NCBI GenBank assembly: GCA_964610575.1
Contig: CAZSYX010000001.1
Location: 97,781 to 161,780 of the forward strand
Length of the DNA stretch: 64,000 nt
Reading direction: 5' to 3'
From: JADJWR01 sp964610575
GTDB lineage: Bacteria > Pseudomonadota > Gammaproteobacteria > Burkholderiales > Burkholderiaceae_F
Shown in pieces: positions 59,574-64,000 of this stretch; position 1 is the first letter of the stretch; every line of letters begins with the position of its first letter. Position numbers and translations under genes: made by a program. The notes under the pieces were generated by a model. It worked only from the letters and a program-made list of their open reading frames with translations. It was not told the origin of the DNA and ran no database searches.

Positions 59574-59924
59574 ATGCAACGCCCTTCAGCCAATGAAGTG
59601 AACGCCCGGGATCGGCTGTGGCGTGTTCTGTTCTTCTGGCTCAGCGCGGTGATGGCGGGCTTCGCGCTGGTCGAACTCGACGCCGGCCGGCTGGCCACTG
59701 CAGCCGGAGATGCTGGCGTGTCGTGCCTCATGCTTTCGCTGATGAACCAGTTTCCGGTGGTCAGGGCGATCGTGGGGGCGGCGTCGACGCGCACCTCGCC
59801 TTCGGAATTGCGGCGCGAAACCGAGAGGCTCCGCAGTGACCATCCGTGGGCGGCGCGCCTGGCCAGCGTCGGCTGGACGCTGTTCCTTGGCTCGCTGATC
59901 CTGCGCGCCCTCGGGGCGGATTAA
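59574..59924 (+). CDS. Small membrane protein of unknown function
   Basis: A 116-residue protein with three hydrophobic segments: WRVLFFWLSAVMAGFALVELDA, GVSCLMLSLMNQFPVVRAIVGAA and VGWTLFLGSLILRALGAD. No family was recognised. The ATG at 59574 is the only one that includes the first segment, but its ribosome site is poor, so the start is uncertain. It lies between gspC and the LytS-like kinase on the same strand. Confidence 0.6.
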   Translation: MQRPSANEVNARDRLWRVLFFWLSAVMAGFALVELDAGRLATAAGDAGVSCLMLSLMNQFPVVRAIVGAASTRTSPSELRRETERLRSDHPWAARLASVGWTLFLGSLILRALGAD

Positions 59925-60060
59925 CCATCCAGGCGACGCGGCTGCGTTCCGGCTCGCATTTTCTGCGTCCTGTCGCAGGCGGCTCGGCAGCGGCGGCTGC
60001 CGGCAGCTACATTTGGCGCCGACCTTGAAAGTCGAGCGCGACCCGGCGATTCACCAACCA

Positions 60061-61581
60061 ATGAGCTCCAGTCCTGAACGGAACCCGGGCGGTCACGAGC
60101 GCCGTGGCCAGAGCCGTGGTGCGCAGATGGCTGCCGATGTCGCCGCCGGCGCACGTGCCGCGGCGCCCCGGCTGACGGCTGCGGCAAGGCGTTTCGGCGA
60201 CTGGTTGACCTCGATCGGCTGGGGCAAGTTCTTCCTGCTTTCCCTGCTAGTGCTGGTGGCCGGCGCGATGCTGAACAGCTGGCTGTTCGATGGTGGCCCG
60301 GCGATCGTCGTCGATGCGTCCGACCCGAAGGATCGGGTCAACGTCGTCGTGTCGGTCACGCCCGAGGGCGTTCGTATCGCGCCGCCGGCGTCACCGGCCG
60401 CGCCCAAGCCGCCGACGCCGCCCAAGCCGCCCGCCGTGCCGGGCGCGCCGCCGCCACCACCCGATGCGGGGGCCGACAGCGCCGAAGGGAAAGAAGCCGA
60501 GGTCAAGGTCGGCAAGGAAGGCGTGCGGATCATCACCACCAAGGACGGCAAGCGCGTCGTGCTGCAGATCGACAGCAAGGGGGTGCGGATCGAAGAGCTC
60601 GCTCAGGGCGCGTCGGCCGAGACGGCGACCCGGGATGAGGCGGCCGCTCCGGAAGGCTCGGTGGTCATCGGCCCGGAGGTGCTGGCCGACCCCGACAAGG
60701 CTGCCGAGGCGATCGAATCGGCGCGCGAGCGGATCGAGGCCATCGTCCAGGATCAGGTCAGCCAGCAGGTTGCCAGGACGACACGCGTGTACCGGGAGCG
60801 CTCGAGCGACTGGTTCATGAGCTTCCTGATGCTGCTGATTGTCACGTCGATCATCGCCAAGGTGCTGCTCGGCGGGAAGCGGAAAGCCGAGACGCGGGCC
60901 CGGGCGGCGAGCGCCACGGCTGCCGAGGAGGGGCTGAAGCGCCAGCTGGCCGAGGCACAGCTGAAGATGATGCAGGCCCAGGTCGAGCCGCACTTCCTGT
61001 TCAACACGCTGGCCTCGGTCGACTACCTCATCGAGACTGACCCGGCGCGCGCCTCGACGATGCAGAAGAACCTGATCCAGTACCTGCGCGCGGCGCTGCC
61101 GCAGATGCGCGAGGGCTCGACTACGCTGGGCAAGGAGCTCGCCTTGGTGCGCTCCTACCTCGAGATCCTTAAGGTGCGTATGGAAGACCGGCTGCACTTT
61201 GCGATCACCGTGCCGCAGGGCCTCATGAGCGCGCAGTTCCCGCCGATGGTGCTGCAGTCATTGGTCGAGAACGCCATCAAGCACGCGCTCGAGCCGAAAC
61301 CCGAAGGTGGCTCGATCACCGTCACCGCCGACATCGCCAACGGCAGCCTGCGGGTGACGGTCGCCGATACCGGCCTGGGCTTCGGTGCCGCCGGGAAGCC
61401 CGGCACCGGCGTCGGCCTGGCCAACCTGCGCGAGCGCCTGGCCGCGCTGTACAGCGGGCGCGCGAAGTTCACGATCGAGGCGAATTCGCCGAGCGGCACG
61501 ATCGCCACCATCGAAGTGCCCTACGAGCCGGACCTCGCGCGCGATGCGGCGGGCCAGTCGTCGGTCGGCGCCGCCGCCTGA
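60061..61581 (+). CDS. Sensor histidine kinase, LytS/AlgZ family
   Basis: A 506-residue membrane kinase. Membrane helices at residues ~57-75 and ~252-271 enclose a ~175-residue periplasmic region with a 25-residue Pro-rich stretch and three GVRI segments (TPEGVRI, GKEGVRIITTKDGK, SKGVRIEEL). The cytoplasmic His_kinase domain has VEPHFLFNTLASVDYL with His311 as phosphoacceptor, and the N box LVENAIKHAL and G box GTGVGLANLRERL of the ATPase. It is followed by a LytTR response regulator after 96 bases. No PAS or GAF domain is evident. The stimulus is unknown. Confidence 0.88.
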   Translation: MSSSPERNPGGHERRGQSRGAQMAADVAAGARAAAPRLTAAARRFGDWLTSIGWGKFFLLSLLVLVAGAMLNSWLFDGGPAIVVDASDPKDRVNVVVSVTPEGVRIAPPASPAAPKPPTPPKPPAVPGAPPPPPDAGADSAEGKEAEVKVGKEGVRIITTKDGKRVVLQIDSKGVRIEELAQGASAETATRDEAAAPEGSVVIGPEVLADPDKAAEAIESARERIEAIVQDQVSQQVARTTRVYRERSSDWFMSFLMLLIVTSIIAKVLLGGKRKAETRARAASATAAEEGLKRQLAEAQLKMMQAQVEPHFLFNTLASVDYLIETDPARASTMQKNLIQYLRAALPQMREGSTTLGKELALVRSYLEILKVRMEDRLHFAITVPQGLMSAQFPPMVLQSLVENAIKHALEPKPEGGSITVTADIANGSLRVTVADTGLGFGAAGKPGTGVGLANLRERLAALYSGRAKFTIEANSPSGTIATIEVPYEPDLARDAAGQSSVGAAA

Positions 61582-61677
61582 GTTCCAGGCGATACCCCCC
61601 TCGACTTCGGGCGCCACCCCAGCGCGAAGGGCTTGCCCGCTGTTCGCGCACAGCCGGGTCGGCGTTAGCATCGCTCG

Positions 61678-62460
61678 ATGGAAAAGATCCGCGCAGTGAT
61701 CGCCGACGATGAGCGCCTGATGCGCGAGCAGTTGCGAGCGCGCCTGGCCGAAGTCTGGCCTGAACTGGAAATCGTCGCCGAGGCGAAGAACGGCCGTGAG
61801 GCGGTCGAGGCGGTGGCGACGCATCGGCCGGACCTGGCCTTTCTCGACATCCGCATGCCGGGGATGACGGGTGTGGAGGCAGCGCGCGAAATCGGCGATG
61901 CCTGTCACGTCGTGTTCATCACCGCCTACAGCGAATACGCGGTGGAGGCGTTCGAGCAAGGGGCGGTGGACTATGTGCTGAAGCCGGCCGACAGCGAGCG
62001 CCTCGCGGTGACGGTGGCGCGCCTGAAGAAGCGGCTCGGCGCCAAGCCCGCCGACCTCGGTGCGCTATTGGAGAGACTGGCTTCGAAGCTCGACCTTCCT
62101 GCCGGCTCTCTGCAGCCAACCGCCCAGAAAGGCCCCTACCTTCAATGGATTCAGGCCTCGATGGGCCAGCACATCCGCATGATTCCGGTGGCCGAGGTGC
62201 TGTTCTTCACCTCGGACGAGAAGTACACCCGCGTGCAGACCGAAACCTACGAGGCACTGATTCGCAAGCCGATCAAGGAACTGGTCGAAGAACTCGATCC
62301 CGAGCAGTTCTGGCAGATTCACCGGGCGACCATCGTCAATGCCAAGGCGATCGCCGGCATCACACGCGATCTGCGGGGACGGCAGCTGTTGCAGTTGAAG
62401 AACCATCCGCAGAAGCTGGAAGTCAGCCGCAACTTCACCCATCTTTTCAAGCAGATGTGA
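61678..62460 (+). CDS. LytTR-family response regulator
   Basis: A 260-residue response regulator: receiver domain (residues 1-120) with acidic pair in IADDERLMREQL, phospho-Asp in LAFLDIRMPGM and conserved Lys in YVLKPAD, then a LytTR DNA-binding domain (residues ~155-258; VLFFTSDEKYTRVQTETYEALI; QFWQIHRATIVNAKAI). It is the cognate partner of the preceding LytS-type kinase. LytTR regulators bind direct repeats; AlgR-type relatives control surface traits. The gene ends 65 bases before the convergent metallohydrolase. Confidence 0.92.
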   Translation: MEKIRAVIADDERLMREQLRARLAEVWPELEIVAEAKNGREAVEAVATHRPDLAFLDIRMPGMTGVEAAREIGDACHVVFITAYSEYAVEAFEQGAVDYVLKPADSERLAVTVARLKKRLGAKPADLGALLERLASKLDLPAGSLQPTAQKGPYLQWIQASMGQHIRMIPVAEVLFFTSDEKYTRVQTETYEALIRKPIKELVEELDPEQFWQIHRATIVNAKAIAGITRDLRGRQLLQLKNHPQKLEVSRNFTHLFKQM

Positions 62461-62525
62461 CTGTGGCCGATGCCTGGCTCGCGCGGCGCGGCGAGCCGCG
62501 GCGGAGGGTCGGTCCGGCGGTTTCC

Positions 62526-63485
62526 TCAGGGTTGCAGCGCCTGCCACATCTGCTGGTCGCGTTCCGTCGTCCAGATGCGCGGGTGGGTGAGGCCGCTGGC
62601 TTCATCGAACGCGCGCGAGACGTCGAAGGGCAGGCAATGCTCGTAGATGAACACATCGCCGAACAACGGGTCCATCTTCGATCGTGCATGGGCGAACGCC
62701 TGACGCAGATCATGCCCCGCAGCCACGCTCTCTCGCGCCGCTGAGAACAGCGTCTGCACGAACGCCTTCGTGTAGTCGATGGCCTTGTTTGCGTCGGCGT
62801 TGCTCAGAAGCGCAGGCCCGCGACCGGGCACAAGCTTCTCCGGGGCGAACCCCCGCAGTACCTCGAGGGTGGCCGGCCATTGCGCAAGCTGCGCGTCACC
62901 CGTGTAGGCGGCGGCGCCGTACTCGACAAGGTCGCCGGAGAAGAGCACTTTTTCCTGCGGCAGCCAAACGATCGTGTCGCCTTTGGTGTGTCCCATCCCG
63001 ACGTGCCTGATCTGTACCTCGAGCTTGCCCAGGAGCAGGGTGAGATCGCGCTCGAACACCATCGTCGGCCAGGTGAGGCCCGAAACGGACTCGACCGCGT
63101 CGAAAAGCCTCGGGAAGCGCTCGATCTCGGACTTCATGTCCTGCGCGCCGCGCTCCACGATCAGTTCGTAGGTGCCGCGGCTGGCGATAACCTCCTGCGC
63201 GCCTTCGGCCGCGTAGGCCGAGGCGCCCAGGACGCGCACGGCGTGGTAGTGGGACAGCACGACGTACTTGATCGGCTTGTCCGTCACCTGGCGGATCTCG
63301 CGGATCAGGTGCTGCGCCATTGCGGGTGTCGCGGTGGTGTCGACAACCAGCGCGGCGTCCTCGCCGATCACGACGCCGGAGTTCGGGTCGCCCTCGGCTG
63401 TGTAGGCCCAGGCGTGCTCGGACAGGCGGGTGAACGTCGTCTTCTTCGGCGTCAGGTCGGCGCGGGAGGCGAAAGCCTTGGTCAT
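62526..63485 (-). CDS. Metallo-beta-lactamase fold hydrolase with degenerate metal motif
   Basis: A 319-residue MBL-fold protein. The motif region reads VLSHYHAVRVLGASAY: the first two His of H-x-H-x-D-H are present, but Asp and the third His are replaced by Val/Arg. The later metal site GMGHTKGDTIVWL (His) and GDLVEYGA (Asp) remain. This HYHAVRVLGA variant defines a subfamily in which a one-metal or altered site is likely. No membrane segment. It lies between the LytTR pair (convergent) and the tRNA genes. Substrate unknown. Confidence 0.82.
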   Translation of the reverse strand: MTKAFASRADLTPKKTTFTRLSEHAWAYTAEGDPNSGVVIGEDAALVVDTTATPAMAQHLIREIRQVTDKPIKYVVLSHYHAVRVLGASAYAAEGAQEVIASRGTYELIVERGAQDMKSEIERFPRLFDAVESVSGLTWPTMVFERDLTLLLGKLEVQIRHVGMGHTKGDTIVWLPQEKVLFSGDLVEYGAAAYTGDAQLAQWPATLEVLRGFAPEKLVPGRGPALLSNADANKAIDYTKAFVQTLFSAARESVAAGHDLRQAFAHARSKMDPLFGDVFIYEHCLPFDVSRAFDEASGLTHPRIWTTERDQQMWQALQP

Positions 63486-63733
63486 GGGCTGGTTCCTGGG
63501 TCGAGCGGGTGGATGCTGGCTTGCCGGTCTACAGCGGTCAATCCAATCAAGAGCTTACGTGCTTCCTGTCGGCGTTGCCGGCGTGGTGCGCTGGGCGGGC
63601 AAGGCTACCGGCGGCTCCGGCCGCGAGCCTGCCCGGCAGGCGCGGAAGATTGCCTGAGGCTTCGGCCGAGCGCACCCGCGGACAGGCCGGGCGGCGCAGC
63701 GCGGCGGAGACGGGCGCCGGCGCTCCTCCCGGT

Positions 63734-63762
63734 TTGACAAGGGGCAGTGGCACAAAGATAAT
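63734..63762 (+). promoter_or_regulatory. Promoter of the tRNA-Tyr/tRNA-Gly operon
   Basis: TTGACA (63734-63739), a 17-base spacer and GATAAT (63757-63762) form a near-consensus sigma-70 promoter. The tRNA-Tyr gene starts at 63783, so transcription would begin about 14 bases before it. The spacer and discriminator are GC-rich, as in growth-rate-controlled stable-RNA promoters. The remaining bases from 63486 to 63733 show no other gene. Confidence 0.85.
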
Positions 63763-63782
63763 TTGCGGTTCTCTGCGCAGGC

Positions 63783-63868
63783 GGAGGGGTGCCCGAGCGG
63801 CTAAAGGGGGCAGACTGTAAATCTGTTGGCTTACGCCTACGTTGGTTCGAATCCAACCCCCTCCACCA
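63783..63868 (+). tRNA. tRNA-Tyr (anticodon GTA)
   Basis: An 86-base class II tRNA with CCA encoded. Acceptor GGAGGGG/CCCCTCC, anticodon loop CTGTAAA with GTA at 63817-63819, a long variable arm, and T-loop GTTCGAATCC. It is preceded by a near-consensus promoter and followed by tRNA-Gly, the order found before tuf in betaproteobacteria. Confidence 0.96.
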
Positions 63869-63945
63869 ACACAGGGGCGCTGCTGAGCAGCCGGGTCGGA
63901 ACTGCGGTCGGGCGCCCGGCGCGATGGAGACGGGCCACATCGCGG

Positions 63946-64000
63946 GCGGGTGTAGCTCAATGGTAGAGCAGAAGCCTTCCAAGCTTATGACGAGGGTTCG
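63946..64000 (+). tRNA. tRNA-Gly (anticodon TCC), partial
   Basis: The 5' 55 bases of a tRNA: acceptor GCGGGTG, D-arm GCTCAATGGTAGAGC, anticodon arm GAAGC-CTTCCAA-GCTT with TCC at 63978-63980, and the start of the T-arm GGGTTCG. The right end is cut by the window. It is 77 bases downstream of tRNA-Tyr. Confidence 0.93.

Noticed and set aside
1..64000. CRISPR arrays, insertion sequences, prophage or att sites
   Set aside because: No regularly spaced repeats, transposase, integrase or phage genes were seen anywhere in the window.

Overview
The window is very GC-rich DNA with long overlapping open frames on both strands. The gene content points to a betaproteobacterium, probably Burkholderiales: a PhaM-type polyhydroxyalkanoate granule protein, a fused indolepyruvate ferredoxin oxidoreductase, a tRNA-Tyr/tRNA-Gly pair of the kind that precedes tuf, a complete type II secretion cluster, and formate dehydrogenase with its selenocysteine machinery. 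Genus cannot be fixed from sequence alone. One scaffold gap (100 N) lies at 16403-16502.

Region 1 (1-14.1 kb) is the most interesting part. A long minus-strand operon (8134 down to 244) holds DUF1365, a cyclopropane-fatty-acid-synthase-like methyltransferase, a chalcone-isomerase-like secreted protein, an MFS carrier, a DUF3833 lipoprotein, an SDR, an NTF2-like protein, a ferritin-like/acyl-ACP-desaturase-like di-iron protein and an L-asparaginase. Opposite it is a TetR regulator, and the shared upstream region carries repeated ACTGATTAG-type operators. Next come an FAD amine-oxidase-like enzyme, FolE2 and a glutathione peroxidase (minus strand). Divergent from these is a MerR regulator with a cobalamin-binding module carrying the W-x9-EH and E-x-H-x-x-G motifs of light sensors (CarH/LitR). 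This looks like a light or singlet-oxygen responsive lipid-remodelling locus, possibly making furan or methyl-branched fatty acids.

Region 2 (14.2-20.8 kb) is mixed housekeeping: a type IV pilin-like protein, a FIST sensor protein, PhaM (interrupted by the artificial gap), a fumarylacetoacetate-hydrolase family enzyme, two consecutive DUF3108 proteins and a PPK2 kinase.

Region 3 (20.9-30.2 kb) is a self-contained selenocysteine formate-oxidation module: fdoG (with an in-frame UGA read as Sec and an adjacent SECIS hairpin), fdoH, fdoI, fdhE, selA, selB and the tRNA-Sec gene. Only selD and fdhD are missing. A lipoyl-carrier-like GcvH protein and a DsrE protein follow.

Region 4 (31.3-37.3 kb) is a glyoxylate/glycerate pathway: a LysR regulator divergent from gcl, hyi, glxR and glycerate 2-kinase. 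Region 5 (37.4-47.8 kb) has a small unknown protein, an MlaE/MlaD-like lipid transport set without an ATPase, the fused indolepyruvate oxidoreductase, a YbjQ protein, a broken M3 oligopeptidase, a DUF4870-like membrane protein and an aminotransferase. Region 6 (47.8-59.5 kb) is the type II secretion system, gspG-H-I-J-K-L-M-N-D-E-F on the minus strand with gspC divergent; GspD ends in a SPOR-like domain. The right end has a LytS/LytTR two-component pair, a metallo-beta-lactamase-fold protein, and tRNA-Tyr and tRNA-Gly behind a near-consensus promoter. No stretch of more than 300 bases is without a gene. No CRISPR array, insertion sequence or prophage was seen.
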